Shown here piece by piece: positions 53,871 to 62,764 of a DNA stretch of 64,000 nucleotides. The stretch is from NCBI RefSeq assembly GCF_000024625.1, contig NC_013407.1, positions 868,001 to 932,000 of the forward strand, written 5' to 3'. Both the position numbers and the translations under genes were made by a program. Origin of the DNA: Methanocaldococcus vulcanius M7. Lineage in GTDB: Archaea > AGJL01 > Methanococci > Methanococcales > Methanocaldococcaceae. The notes below the pieces were generated by a model. That model did not search any database and was not told where the DNA came from. It worked only from the letters and a program-made list of their open reading frames with translations. Position 1 is the first letter of the stretch, and each line of letters opens with the position of its first letter.

Positions 53871-53952
53871 AATAAAAAATAAAAATTTAAAGTAAAAATC
53901 ATCAAATTAATTTTTATTATCTCTATTAATCATATTAAATATTTTTATTAAA

Positions 53953-55113
53953 TTATTCCACATCTCCTCTATCTTTTCTTGTGATTCCTCCTTCTTCAAT
54001 CAACTCCAATCCCTCCAATGGAATAAATCTATCTTCTAATGCCTTTAACACCTTTGGAACTGTCGTATACTCCATCATTGTTGCTGGCAATCTATGTGGT
54101 TGGAATGGACCCATTCTTCTCATTATGTCTGCCATCTCCAATGCCTTTTCTCTTGCCTTGTCAAAGCCCTTATCTGCAAACAAATCATTAGGACCGATTA
54201 ACATTCCATCACAAACTTGGAAGCCAAGAGCAATAATTCTTGCTGGCCCATCGAATCTCGTAGGTGTTGCATCCTCTTCTCCAACTGGCATTAATGGTCC
54301 CCAGTGGCTACCTCTCATCCATCCGGGAACAAAGTGTGGGTTAGCAAATGGTTCTAAGACCTCTCCGACTGCTGGGAATCCACTTTGAGCCCTAACTATT
54401 GCCACAGGATCATCTTTACCAACATACTCTCCAGCTATGTAGTTTAATTTTTCTGTGCTGACAACAGCAGCTATTTCGTTATCTTTTCTCCTATAAACTC
54501 TTTTAATTGCATACTTCTCATAATCTCCGATTAGTGCTAAAAGCATATAAACCTCTTCTGGTGTCTCTAAAAATACCTTCTTATGCCCAACTACATCATG
54601 AACCTCAAACTTAAATCCTGAGATCATTGATGGATCGAAAACTAAACCAGCAGTGTTAAATGGATCTGCAAACATCTTATAGAGCGGATAATTAAAAGCA
54701 GTAGGATCTGTTTTATCACAACAGAAAACAACTATTGGCTCACTTTTTCTTTCTACAAATTCCATCTCTGCACATCCAGGACCCATTCCTCTAACATTTC
54801 CTGAGAAACTATCAGATAATAGATCTTGACCTGCTCCATATAATTTTAGCTCTTTTGCAACTTTTGTTGCCTCTTCAAAAGCTCTCCAAGCCAAACCGTG
54901 GACTTTTTCGTTATCGCAACCCAATTTATGGGTCATTATTAAATCAATATCATCTCCACATCTTGTAACGTAATAGTCCAATATAACTTCATCAACTGCC
55001 TCCTCTAAAACTGCTTCACAAACCTCTAATAATTCATCTGGAGCTAATGTATGTCCACACAAGCCACCGACATCTGCTTTTATAACACTAACAGTTATTT
55101 TGTTATTTTCCAT
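53953..55113 (-). CDS. fbp: Fructose 1,6-bisphosphate aldolase/phosphatase
   Basis: This bifunctional archaeal enzyme condenses triose phosphates and then dephosphorylates the product to fructose 6-phosphate, making gluconeogenesis one-way. Diagnostic blocks are VSVIKADVGGLCGHTLAPDELLE, DYYVTRCGDDIDLIMTHKLG, RGMGPGCAEMEF, CDKTDPTAFNYPLYKMFADPFNTAGLVFDP, FEVHDVVGHKK, and near the end RIIALGFQVCDGMLIGPNDLFADKGFD. Length (386) is normal. The ATG at 55113 follows GGTGATTTAA. It is divergent from a LysR-type regulator gene that may control it, and PEP synthase lies nearby. Confidence 0.95.
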   Translation of the reverse strand: MENNKITVSVIKADVGGLCGHTLAPDELLEVCEAVLEEAVDEVILDYYVTRCGDDIDLIMTHKLGCDNEKVHGLAWRAFEEATKVAKELKLYGAGQDLLSDSFSGNVRGMGPGCAEMEFVERKSEPIVVFCCDKTDPTAFNYPLYKMFADPFNTAGLVFDPSMISGFKFEVHDVVGHKKVFLETPEEVYMLLALIGDYEKYAIKRVYRRKDNEIAAVVSTEKLNYIAGEYVGKDDPVAIVRAQSGFPAVGEVLEPFANPHFVPGWMRGSHWGPLMPVGEEDATPTRFDGPARIIALGFQVCDGMLIGPNDLFADKGFDKAREKALEMADIMRRMGPFQPHRLPATMMEYTTVPKVLKALEDRFIPLEGLELIEEGGITRKDRGDVE

Positions 55114-55213
55114 TTAAATCACCATTCTAATTTTTAAATTTCTTTTTTTCTGTATTATATTTTTAACATTTTTAAGCAATAGGTATATAAACTTAACTTC
55201 AATTCCACATTAA

Positions 55214-55245
55214 CTTTATATATGGGAATTATTAGTTATCCTAAT
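55214..55245 (+). promoter_or_regulatory. TATA box with overlapping ATTAG-N5-CTAAT operator candidate
   Basis: In the spacer between fbp and the LysR gene, TTTATATATGGG (55216-55226) is a strong TATA element for the regulator, 50 bases before its ATG. Just downstream, ATTAG-TTATC-CTAAT (55231-55245) is a perfect inverted repeat with the T-N11-A form typical of LysR-family sites, placed over the expected transcript start. It would suit autorepression. On the other strand GTATATAAAC-type sequence near 55182 could serve fbp. Confidence 0.45.
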
Positions 55246-55272
55246 AGGGATTAAGGATTAAGAGGTGATGTT

Positions 55273-56163
55273 ATGGATCCGAAAATAAGTTATTTCCAAA
55301 CATTTATTGTAGCAAGCAAAACAAAGAGCTTTTCTAAGGCAGCAAAAAGATTGGGAATAACTCAAGGAACTGTTAGCAACCATATATCTGCACTTGAAAA
55401 ATATTTTGATGCTCAGCTCTTTTTAAGAACTCCTGAGGGTGTTGATCTAACTCCAGAGGGGAAGATATTTTATGAAAGAGCCGAAAAAATATTAGATCTG
55501 CTAAATGAAGCTCGTCTGTTAATGAGGGCAATTCATGAAAATCCAGAAGGAACTATAAGAATATATGCATCTACAACACCCGGAGAGCATATCCTTCCAT
55601 CCATAATTAAAGAGTATAAAAACTCTTACAAGAATGTCGACTTCGATATAACAATTGCTGATTCGGAGAAGTGTTTTAAAGCGTTGGATGAAGGTTTGGC
55701 AGACATTGCAGCAGTTGGTTTTCTGAAAAATAAAAACTATGAATATACAATTATCGGAAAGGATAGATTGGTTTTAATAGTTCCTCCTAATCATCCTCTT
55801 GCGGAAAAAGGAACAGCAAAACTTGAAGACATATTAAAAGAGGATTACATTGATAGGGAGGAAGGTTCTGGAACAAGAGATGCATTTATAAAAGCATTAA
55901 ATGAAAAAGGTTATTCAATAATGGATTTAAATGTAGTGATGAGATTGGGTAGCCACTCAGCAGTTATAACTGCCGTCTCTGAGGGCTATGGAGTTAGCGT
56001 TGTTTCAGAAATTCCTGCTAAAAAGGCGGAAGATGCAGGATTAGTAAAGATTGTTCCTGTTGTTGACTTGGACGTGGTTAGATACCTCTACCTTGTTAAA
56101 AGCAGAAGGCCAAAAAACCCAAGTGCAGTTAAATCATTCTGGGAATTTGTTACAAAAATCTAA
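55273..56163 (+). CDS. LysR-family transcriptional regulator
   Basis: A full-length LysR-type protein (296 residues). The N-terminal winged helix is clear: ISYFQTFIVASKTKSFSKAAKRLGITQGTVSNHISALEKYFDAQLFLRTPEGVDLTPEG. The effector-binding domain (about residues 90-296) has GTIRIYASTTPGEHILPSIIKEY, GLADIAAVGFL, IVPPNHPLAEKG and SEGYGVSVVSEIPAKKAEDAGLVKIV. LysR proteins are uncommon in archaea; a similar gene sits beside the FBP aldolase/phosphatase gene in M. jannaschii as I recall. The divergent layout suggests control of gluconeogenesis by a small organic acid. The ligand is unknown. Confidence 0.92.
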   Translation: MDPKISYFQTFIVASKTKSFSKAAKRLGITQGTVSNHISALEKYFDAQLFLRTPEGVDLTPEGKIFYERAEKILDLLNEARLLMRAIHENPEGTIRIYASTTPGEHILPSIIKEYKNSYKNVDFDITIADSEKCFKALDEGLADIAAVGFLKNKNYEYTIIGKDRLVLIVPPNHPLAEKGTAKLEDILKEDYIDREEGSGTRDAFIKALNEKGYSIMDLNVVMRLGSHSAVITAVSEGYGVSVVSEIPAKKAEDAGLVKIVPVVDLDVVRYLYLVKSRRPKNPSAVKSFWEFVTKI

Positions 56164-56367
56164 ATAGACAATCTAAAATTAATAATTAACAATTATTAAA
56201 ACTTTCAAATTCCACTTTTAAATTTTAATTTTTTATTATTTATTTTTATTAAAGAAAATTTTTAAAAGACATCAACCAATATAAAAGGATAAAAATAGAT
56301 AAACTCTCTTTTATTTTAAAATCAAAACAACTAATAAAAAATTAATTTTAAAAAAATAAAGTTAAAG

Positions 56368-58668
56368 TTATTCTTCACTTATATGAGATTTCCTTATGAA
56401 GTTTAATATAACCTTCTGCTCAGTTCTTGCCACAACTCTTCTTATTGTCTCTACAGCATCAATGTTTGCTGAAACACTATCAATTCCCCACTCTACCAAC
56501 TTCTCAACTATGTGAGGTCTGCTTCCTGCCTGCCCACAGATTGATGTTTTTATGCCATGCTTTTTGCATGTTTTAATTACATGCTCAACCAACTTTAATA
56601 CAGCAGGATGATCCTCTTTATAATACTTTGAGACCAACTCGTTATTTCTATCAATTGCTATTGTATATTGAGTTAAATCGTTAGTTCCTAAGCTAACGAA
56701 GTTTATTCCCTCTTTTATAAAGTCCTCTATGATTAAAGCCGCTGCTGGTGTTTCAACCATAATTCCAAATGGAATATCCTTACATGGCTCTAAACCAACC
56801 TCTCTCATTATCTCTTTAACTCTTCTAACTTCATCTGGATGAGTTACGAGAGGAATCATGATCTCTATATTCTTATAACCCTCCTCTCTCAATCTTTTAA
56901 TTGCCTTTAACTCACATTTTAATATATCAACTTCATCAAGATCTCTCCTAATACCTCTCCAACCAAGCATTGGATTGTGTTCTATTGGCTCGTTCTCCCC
57001 TCCTTCTAATCCCCTAAACTCATCTGTTGGAGCATCTAACGTTCTATAAGTTACAGGTCTTGGGTAGAATGCATCAGCTACTTTTCTAATTCCTTCCATT
57101 AACGCCTCTATCAATGCTTCTTCTCCCTCTTCCTCTAAAATCTTTCTTGGATGCTTACCTAAACCTAATATCATGTGCTCTGCTCTCAACAAGCCAACTC
57201 CATCTGCTCCTGTAGCAGCAGCCCTCTCTGCAACCTCTGGCATACTGACATTAACTTTAACCTCAGTAGCTGTTATTATTGGAGCTTGCTGGACAACAAC
57301 AACTTCTGGTTTTTTCTCTTTTTCTTCAACTTTCTTAATCTCTCCTTCATAAACGATTCCCTTCTCTCCATCAACTGTAACGATCATTCCATCTTTTAAA
57401 ACCTTCGTTGCTTTCTTTGTTCCAACAACGCAAGGTGTTCCTAACTCTCTTGAAACGATTGCCGCGTGGCAAGTTAATCCTCCTTCATCTGTTACGATAG
57501 CAGCTGCCTTTTTCATCGCTGGAACCATATCTGGCGTGGTCATCTCTGTTACTAATATATCTCCCTCTTTAACCTTATCTATCTCACTAACGTCGTGGAT
57601 TATTTTAACAACACCTGTTGCAATACCCGGAGAGGCACCAATACCCTTTAATAATATCTTTGCCTCTATATCCTCTTCTTTTGCCTTTTTCTCCTTCTTA
57701 CCTTTCTTTAATGTAGTTATTGGTCTTGCTTGGAGCATGTAAAACTTGCCTTTCTCATAAGCCCATTCAACATCCATCGGTTTTCCATAATGGTTTTCTA
57801 TTTTTAATCCTATTTTAGCCAACTCCTTAATTTCATCATCTGATAAAACCTGTTTCTCCTTCAAGTCCTCTGGAACTTCAACAACCTTTGTCTCTCCTTT
57901 CTCATCTTTAATAAACATTGTCTCTTTTCTTGCTATATGCTTATCTATAATTTCCAATGTCTTTTTATTTACTATATAAGTATCTGGAGAGACAGAACCG
58001 CTAACTACTCCTTCCCCTAATCCCCACGCTGCTTCAATAACTAACTCATCGTAGTTTTCGCTGATAGGATTAACTGTAAACATAACTCCTGCCTTTTCAG
58101 CATTAACCAATTTTTGAACAACTGCTGCTAAGGCAACTTTAAAGTGATCAAAGCCCTGCTGTTCTCTGTAGAAAATAGCTCTTGGTGTAAATAAGGATGA
58201 GAAGCATTTTTGCACATATTTAACAACATTTTCAGCTCCTTTTATATTTAAGTAAGTGTCTTGTTGTCCAGCGAAACTTGCGTTTGGAAGATCTTCAGCG
58301 GTTGCAGAGCTTCTAACTGCCACTGTTACCTCTTCCTCCCCACATATCTCACATAATTTGTTGTATGCCTCAATAATTGCTAATTTTAAGTCCTCTGGCA
58401 TCTCTGCCTCTTCTATAAGTGATCTAATTTTTTTCGAAGTTTCGTTTAATGCATCAGTGTCGTTTATGTCTAATCCTTTTAAAAGTTCTTTTATTTTATC
58501 CATTAATCCGGTCTCTTTTATAAAGTATCTGTATGCCTCTGCTGTAACTACAAATGCGGGGGGGACTGGTAATCCAGCATTCCACATCTCCCCTAATGAA
58601 GCCCCTTTTCCACCTGCTAACTCTACATCTTTATTTGATAACTCATCTAACCATGCGATAAATTTCAT
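56368..58668 (-). CDS. ppsA: Phosphoenolpyruvate synthase, intein-free
   Basis: PpsA makes PEP from pyruvate and ATP at the start of gluconeogenesis. The N-terminal ATP-binding domain begins FIAWLDELSNKDVELAGGKGASLGEMWNAGLPVPPAFVVT. The phosphohistidine domain holds the catalytic His in GGLTCHAAIVSRELGTPCVVGT (about residue 400). The C-terminal PEP barrel has TGADGVGLLRAEHMILG, IMVETPAAALIIEDF, FVSLGTNDLTQYTIAIDRNN and SICGQAGSRPHIVEKL. At 766 residues it is uninterrupted, whereas the M. jannaschii gene carries an intein. A basic linker (KKGKKEKKAKEED) joins the first two domains. The ATG at 58668 follows AAGGGGATAAA. Confidence 0.96.
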   Translation of the reverse strand: MKFIAWLDELSNKDVELAGGKGASLGEMWNAGLPVPPAFVVTAEAYRYFIKETGLMDKIKELLKGLDINDTDALNETSKKIRSLIEEAEMPEDLKLAIIEAYNKLCEICGEEEVTVAVRSSATAEDLPNASFAGQQDTYLNIKGAENVVKYVQKCFSSLFTPRAIFYREQQGFDHFKVALAAVVQKLVNAEKAGVMFTVNPISENYDELVIEAAWGLGEGVVSGSVSPDTYIVNKKTLEIIDKHIARKETMFIKDEKGETKVVEVPEDLKEKQVLSDDEIKELAKIGLKIENHYGKPMDVEWAYEKGKFYMLQARPITTLKKGKKEKKAKEEDIEAKILLKGIGASPGIATGVVKIIHDVSEIDKVKEGDILVTEMTTPDMVPAMKKAAAIVTDEGGLTCHAAIVSRELGTPCVVGTKKATKVLKDGMIVTVDGEKGIVYEGEIKKVEEKEKKPEVVVVQQAPIITATEVKVNVSMPEVAERAAATGADGVGLLRAEHMILGLGKHPRKILEEEGEEALIEALMEGIRKVADAFYPRPVTYRTLDAPTDEFRGLEGGENEPIEHNPMLGWRGIRRDLDEVDILKCELKAIKRLREEGYKNIEIMIPLVTHPDEVRRVKEIMREVGLEPCKDIPFGIMVETPAAALIIEDFIKEGINFVSLGTNDLTQYTIAIDRNNELVSKYYKEDHPAVLKLVEHVIKTCKKHGIKTSICGQAGSRPHIVEKLVEWGIDSVSANIDAVETIRRVVARTEQKVILNFIRKSHISEE

Positions 58669-59076
58669 TTTATCCCCTTTGATTTTTTGGAGTTATTTTT
58701 GCTTTATATTTGATATATTTGGTTTATTGCAATATTTTTATTTTTACTTATTTTTTCTATTTAGATTATTAAATCGTATATCATTTATTTTATTTTCATA
58801 TTTATTTTCTACCATTGATATTTTTAGATTTTTAGAGTGGTGTTGGGTTTATCTATTAACAATACATTGTTTGGTTAGGGAAGTATATATAAGTTTTATT
58901 TTAAAACATTTTCATATAAAAATGATGAACAGAAAGAATACAAAAGAATATGATTAGAAAAAAAGTATAAAGATAGTATTTTGGTCAATTTTAAAAGATA
59001 AGTGGATAGAATGAGAGTTTCCTAATATTTTATAGAGTATTTATAGTATTTATTAAAATATATTTTTATTTACATA
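58669..59076 (-). promoter_or_regulatory. ppsA promoter region and spacer to L10e
   Basis: The 408-base gap has no gene. CTTATATATAC on the minus strand (58883-58893) is a strong TATA element; transcription should start near 58860, leaving a leader of about 190 bases before ppsA. I see no known riboswitch or stable hairpin in that leader. An ATGATGA string on the plus strand at about 58922 is not followed by a D box. The gap next to the L10e stop is plain AT-rich sequence. Confidence 0.5.
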
Positions 59077-59601
59077 TTACAGTTTGAGTAGTTCCTTTCC
59101 TTGTTCGATAACTATTCTACATGGAACTGGCAGTTTCATTGCTGCTCTTCTTAATGCCTCCTTAGCAGCTGGAAACTTATCAGGGTTTACCCAGACAGTT
59201 AATATTGCCTGTCCTTCTTTAACTCTTGCAGCTGTTCCGATTGGTTTTCCAAAAGCCAATCTCATACCATCTGAAATTCTGTCTGCTCCAGCTCCGGTAG
59301 CCATTTTATGTTCTCTCAGTATTTGGTGTGGGTATGTTCTAATTTGGAATTTGTATCCTAATCTTCCGCACATTTTTGTTAAATACTTGTTTGCTGCAAC
59401 TCTTGCCGCTTCTAAAGCGTTGTGTCTTATTTGTATTGGTTTTTTTGCAATTAAATTTACTTTTACTGGAAATTCTGCTGATAGATTACCCATTATAAAG
59501 TGAACGACTTTTGGCTGTGGAACTCCTTTTACATACTCTTTTCTTGTATATGGTGGTTTATCTACATCCCTATAACATCTGTTTGGTCTTAAAGATGCCA
59601 T
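59077..59601 (-). CDS. rpl10e: 50S ribosomal protein L10e (uL16)
   Basis: This is the archaeal/eukaryal counterpart of bacterial L16, placed near the tRNA sites of the large subunit. The sequence [38 protein letters not shown] is the family start, and [40 protein letters not shown] is the conserved core. Length of 174 is normal. The start is the ATG at 59601, following GGGTGATGAT; the ORF extension upstream would contain that site. It precedes ppsA on the same strand, but 400 bases separate them. Confidence 0.96.
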   Translation of the reverse strand: MASLRPNRCYRDVDKPPYTRKEYVKGVPQPKVVHFIMGNLSAEFPVKVNLIAKKPIQIRHNALEAARVAANKYLTKMCGRLGYKFQIRTYPHQILREHKMATGAGADRISDGMRLAFGKPIGTAARVKEGQAILTVWVNPDKFPAAKEALRRAAMKLPVPCRIVIEQGKELLKL

Positions 59602-59743
59602 ATCATCACCCATTTTTAATAAATTTTTGTTAGCTTTAAAATAGGTTTAGTTTTTTCTTAATTTTTTTTAGTGTTTTTTGTTTATCATAAGGATTGTCTT
59701 GTTGCTTATATTCTTTAATTACTATTTAAAGCTTACTGTTGAT

Positions 59744-60433
59744 CTACTCTAAAAGGATAAACTTTACTACGTGCTTAGCGACTTCAAGTATTTTTCTTGG
59801 GGTTATGTAAGAAATAGCATCTCTGTGATATTCTACGCTTATATATTCTTCAACAATTTTTGCCCCTTTTTTAGCCAGTTGTAGTGCAATGAAGTGTTCT
59901 ACTGCATACCCTTCTCCAAATTTTATATCTTTTAGGAATTCTGATTTTATGATTCTAAAACCGCACTGGACATCTTTGAAAAAGTAAAATCTTTTTGAAT
60001 AAATAAGAACTGCTAAGGATGTTAGTATTGAGGCAAGGAAATTGGATAATCTTCTATGAATCGGAATATGCTTATAATTCCTAATTCCAAAAACTGCGTC
60101 TGCATTTTTTTCTTTTAATTTTTTGAATAGTTTTGGAATATCTTTTGGTTTGTGTTGGTAGTCCCCATCAATGTATACGACATATTGATATTTGTTTAAA
60201 GAGAGAGCAAATTTAGTTCCCTTTTCTATTGCCTTTGCTTTACCTTCGTTTTTTTCATTCCTGATTAAGTAAATATTTATTTTAGAATTTTTTGAAAAAT
60301 TTTCAACAAGTTTGGTGGTATTATCTTCAGATCCGTCATCAACTACTATTGCATCAATATTCAAATCCTCTAAATCCTTTAAAACCTTTAAAATATTTTT
60401 TTCTTCATTAAAAACTGGAATTACTGCAATCAT
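59744..60433 (-). CDS. Family 2 glycosyltransferase (dolichol-phosphate sugar type)
   Basis: A GT-A fold enzyme: IAVIPVFNEEKNILKVLKDLEDLNIDAIVVDDGSEDNTTKLVENF, then NEGKAKAIEKGTKFAL and YVVYIDGDYQHKPKDIPKLFKKL, where DGD binds the metal-sugar nucleotide. The C-terminal part (RRLSNFLASILTSLAVLIYSKRFYFFKDVQCGFRIIKSEFL) resembles dolichol-phosphate mannose/glucose synthases. It probably charges a lipid carrier for protein or lipid glycosylation. The ATG at 60433 is used; TTG at 60439 is possible. The secreted protein encoded next upstream is rich in N-glycosylation sequons. Confidence 0.88.
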   Translation of the reverse strand: MIAVIPVFNEEKNILKVLKDLEDLNIDAIVVDDGSEDNTTKLVENFSKNSKINIYLIRNEKNEGKAKAIEKGTKFALSLNKYQYVVYIDGDYQHKPKDIPKLFKKLKEKNADAVFGIRNYKHIPIHRRLSNFLASILTSLAVLIYSKRFYFFKDVQCGFRIIKSEFLKDIKFGEGYAVEHFIALQLAKKGAKIVEEYISVEYHRDAISYITPRKILEVAKHVVKFILLE

Positions 60434-60723
60434 AGGCAACCACGTCTAACTTTTAATCGATAATTAAAATATTTAAGTATAACAGGGCATTAAAAACCGT
60501 ATAAACAGTGATATTGTAAAATTAATGTTAAAATAATATTTAAATCTTCTTTAAAAATTTTACAAAAATTTTAATTTAATTGAGTTAATTAATAAAAATA
60601 AAAAGTTAATAAAAAGTTAAAATATTAATAGATTAGTTATACGTCTTTAAATATGTTTAAACATGACAATTTATAATCATGTATTTATAATCCAAAAATA
60701 AATAAGGGTTTATAGTTTTATCC

Positions 60724-61458
60724 TTATAACTTAATGATATACACAACTACAAATCCAAATATGATTCCAAGTATAAGTCCCAATATTCCATAAGTTATTA
60801 ATTGATTATCGTCTGTTTCGTTTGTTGTTTTTATGCTACTATTTTGAGATATTTTCGATGTGGTCAAGTTTTCAATGGCTTTTGTGAGGTTCATGCTTTT
60901 ATTGGTGGTGTTGTTAACTTCCTCTTTACTATTTGTTTTATTTGTTGCGTTTATGTTTTCTGATGTGTTTAAAGTTAAAGATGTAAGATTTGATGTTGTT
61001 GTATTGGTGTATTGGAGTGTTGTATTTTCTGTTTTTGAAGTATTTTCAGTAATGTTCGATGGAATGTATTTAATTATTATCTTTTCAGGGATGTTTATAA
61101 TACTTATATTTAATGTATAAGTTTTCTTAACGTGGGCTTTATTAACTAAATATGACATTTGAACATTTATTGTATGATTTCCACACTTAACTGCCTTTCC
61201 TTCAAAAATATGCAATATTTTGGCATCTTCTGCAACTCCTGCGTAGTATAGTGTAGAGTTTTTGAATACCACTGCGTCAGAGGATACTGTAACATTAAAG
61301 TTCTCAACAGTGTAAGGGGCTCTCCACTGGAATATCACATAAATTGAGTTATTTACTAAACATTTTTCTGGAACTACGATGATCTCAGGATTTGAAGCAT
61401 AGTTTGCAGTAAAAAGTAATAGGGTTAGAATTAGAAGAAGTTTTTTTCTAATGGCCAT
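60724..61458 (-). CDS. Secreted or membrane-anchored Thr/Asn-rich surface protein
   Basis: The N-terminus has a clear signal peptide ([21 protein letters not shown]). Residues about 25-125 form a beta-rich domain ([36 protein letters not shown]). A long Thr/Ser/Asn-rich linker (about 135-210) carries many N-x-S/T sequons, and a C-terminal transmembrane helix ([25 protein letters not shown]) ends the protein. This is a single-pass protein with its bulk outside the cell. The ATG at 61458 follows GGTGGATAAT, which overlaps the end of the upstream 56-residue gene. No catalytic motif is seen. Confidence 0.85.
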   Translation of the reverse strand: MAIRKKLLLILTLLLFTANYASNPEIIVVPEKCLVNNSIYVIFQWRAPYTVENFNVTVSSDAVVFKNSTLYYAGVAEDAKILHIFEGKAVKCGNHTINVQMSYLVNKAHVKKTYTLNISIINIPEKIIIKYIPSNITENTSKTENTTLQYTNTTTSNLTSLTLNTSENINATNKTNSKEEVNNTTNKSMNLTKAIENLTTSKISQNSSIKTTNETDDNQLITYGILGLILGIIFGFVVVYIIKL

Positions 61459-61459
61459 A

Positions 61460-61630
61460 TTATCCACCAACTTTTAATCTTCTTAACCTTTCGTTAAGTT
61501 TTTCTACCTCCTCTTTTGTTAGTCGCGTGGCTTTTTTAACTTCGTCCAGCTCTTTTTGTAGCTGAACTACTTTTATCCCGAGAATTATGTTTAGAAGTAT
61601 ACTAATAGCTACGATTATGTATAGGATCAT
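61460..61630 (-). CDS. 56-residue membrane/coiled-coil protein between minD and the surface protein
   Basis: A small gene with an N-terminal membrane helix ([21 protein letters not shown]) and a charged coiled-coil tail ([29 protein letters not shown]) ending in VGG. The ATG at 61628-61630 has a strong GGGAGGAGATAAAA site within the end of minD, and its stop at 61460 abuts the next gene's ATG. This packing, with a two-base gap on one side and a one-base gap on the other, supports a real gene. It resembles bacterial FtsL/DivIC-type small bitopic proteins in layout only. It may link MinD-like ATPase and surface protein. Confidence 0.75.
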   Translation of the reverse strand: MILYIIVAISILLNIILGIKVVQLQKELDEVKKATRLTKEEVEKLNERLRRLKVGG

Positions 61631-61632
61631 TT

Positions 61633-62415
61633 TTATCTCCTCCCAAATAACCCTTTAATAAATTTGGAGATGAATGACTCTTTCTTCTTCTTAAATTGTG
61701 CTTCATATTTTGCTCCGACTAATTTTGCAGCAATTTCCATGATTGCCTGAGCAGCTGGAGAGTCGGGATACATGATAACGAGAGGTGTTCCAAATGCAGC
61801 CGCCTTTCTAACGTGAGGATCTTCTGGAACAACACCGATAACTGGAACTTCTAAGATTGTTTCGATTGCTTTAACACCAAGTTCTGTGCTTTCATTTGAA
61901 ACCCTGTTAACGATAGCACCTATAATATCTGTTCCAAGTCGTTTCGTTATTGCAATAATCTTTAAAGCGTCAGATATTGATGATATTTCCGGATTTACAA
62001 CGACGATCAATCCATCAGCGGACGATATAGCGATCAGTGTTTCTTTACCTATCCCTGCAGGACAATCAATAATTAGAATCTCAACTAAATCATGGATTAC
62101 TTTTAAGACCTCTTCGAGTTTTTCTGGCTTTGCTCTTCTAAACTTTTCTAATGAGACACCTGCAGGAATGACTAAAACCCCTTCAGGCCCTTCGTAAATG
62201 GCATCTTTTATATCGGCTTTTCCTGCTAACACATCATTTAATGTAATAGGTTTTCCTTCTAAACCCATTATAAGCTCTAAATTTGCCATTGCTATATCAG
62301 CATCTAAAACAGCTACTTTTTTACCAAATTTTGCCAATGCTACGGCGAGATTTGCAGATATTGTCGTCTTTCCAGTTCCTCCTTTTCCGGATGCTATTGC
62401 AATAGCTATTGCCAT
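61633..62415 (-). CDS. minD: MinD/ParA-family ATPase
   Basis: A deviant Walker A ATPase: AIAIASGKGGTGKTTISANLAVALAKFGKKVAVLDADIAMANLELIMGLE, with Lys in KGGTGKTT. VEILIIDCPAGIGKETLIAISSADGLIVVVNPEISSISDALKII and IIGAIVNRVSN follow. The C-terminal 15 residues (KKKESFISKFIKGLFGRR) form a basic amphipathic helix like the MinD membrane-targeting sequence. It likely binds the membrane in its ATP form and positions a partner; bacterial MinC/MinE are absent in archaea. The ATG at 62415 follows GGTGACATTG. It heads a tight operon with the 56-residue protein and the surface protein. Confidence 0.92.
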   Translation of the reverse strand: MAIAIAIASGKGGTGKTTISANLAVALAKFGKKVAVLDADIAMANLELIMGLEGKPITLNDVLAGKADIKDAIYEGPEGVLVIPAGVSLEKFRRAKPEKLEEVLKVIHDLVEILIIDCPAGIGKETLIAISSADGLIVVVNPEISSISDALKIIAITKRLGTDIIGAIVNRVSNESTELGVKAIETILEVPVIGVVPEDPHVRKAAAFGTPLVIMYPDSPAAQAIMEIAAKLVGAKYEAQFKKKKESFISKFIKGLFGRR

Positions 62416-62764
62416 CAATGTCACCGTTCTAAAATCTTTAATCTTTACATATTTTTACATATTTTTATAATATCTTTGCATCACAAAGTTATAAACTTTT
62501 AGGTTAAAATATATAACGCTTTATTTTATTGATAATTACTTAATTTATAAAGGTTATTATATATGAATCTATACATATATAAGTATATATCTAATTATCT
62601 TTAATAATATTCCTTTGTTTAAGTCATATTTATTGCCTTATAGTTATATTCCAATATAACCTAATTATATTATTATGTTTATTATGTATTGTTATTTATA
62701 TTTTTATATATATTCGTATCTTTTTATACATTTTTCTATGTATTATTTTGTCAATATGTTGGAT
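62416..62764. other. AT-rich spacer upstream of minD
   Basis: This 349-base stretch is dominated by A and T, with many TATATA runs between 62560 and 62720. It must hold the minD promoter on the minus strand; GTTATATATTTTAACC near 62500 gives a possible TATA element about 90 bases before minD. No coding frame, hairpin or RNA-like G+C-rich block is visible. Confidence 0.3.

Noticed and set aside
58256-58957. A 233-residue plus-strand frame
   Set aside because: It runs antisense through the start of ppsA, which has full family conservation; the frame has no ribosome binding site and no family pattern.
58921-58960. Possible C/D box RNA (ATGATGA at about 58922)
   Set aside because: No D box CTGA or second C' box follows within a suitable distance.
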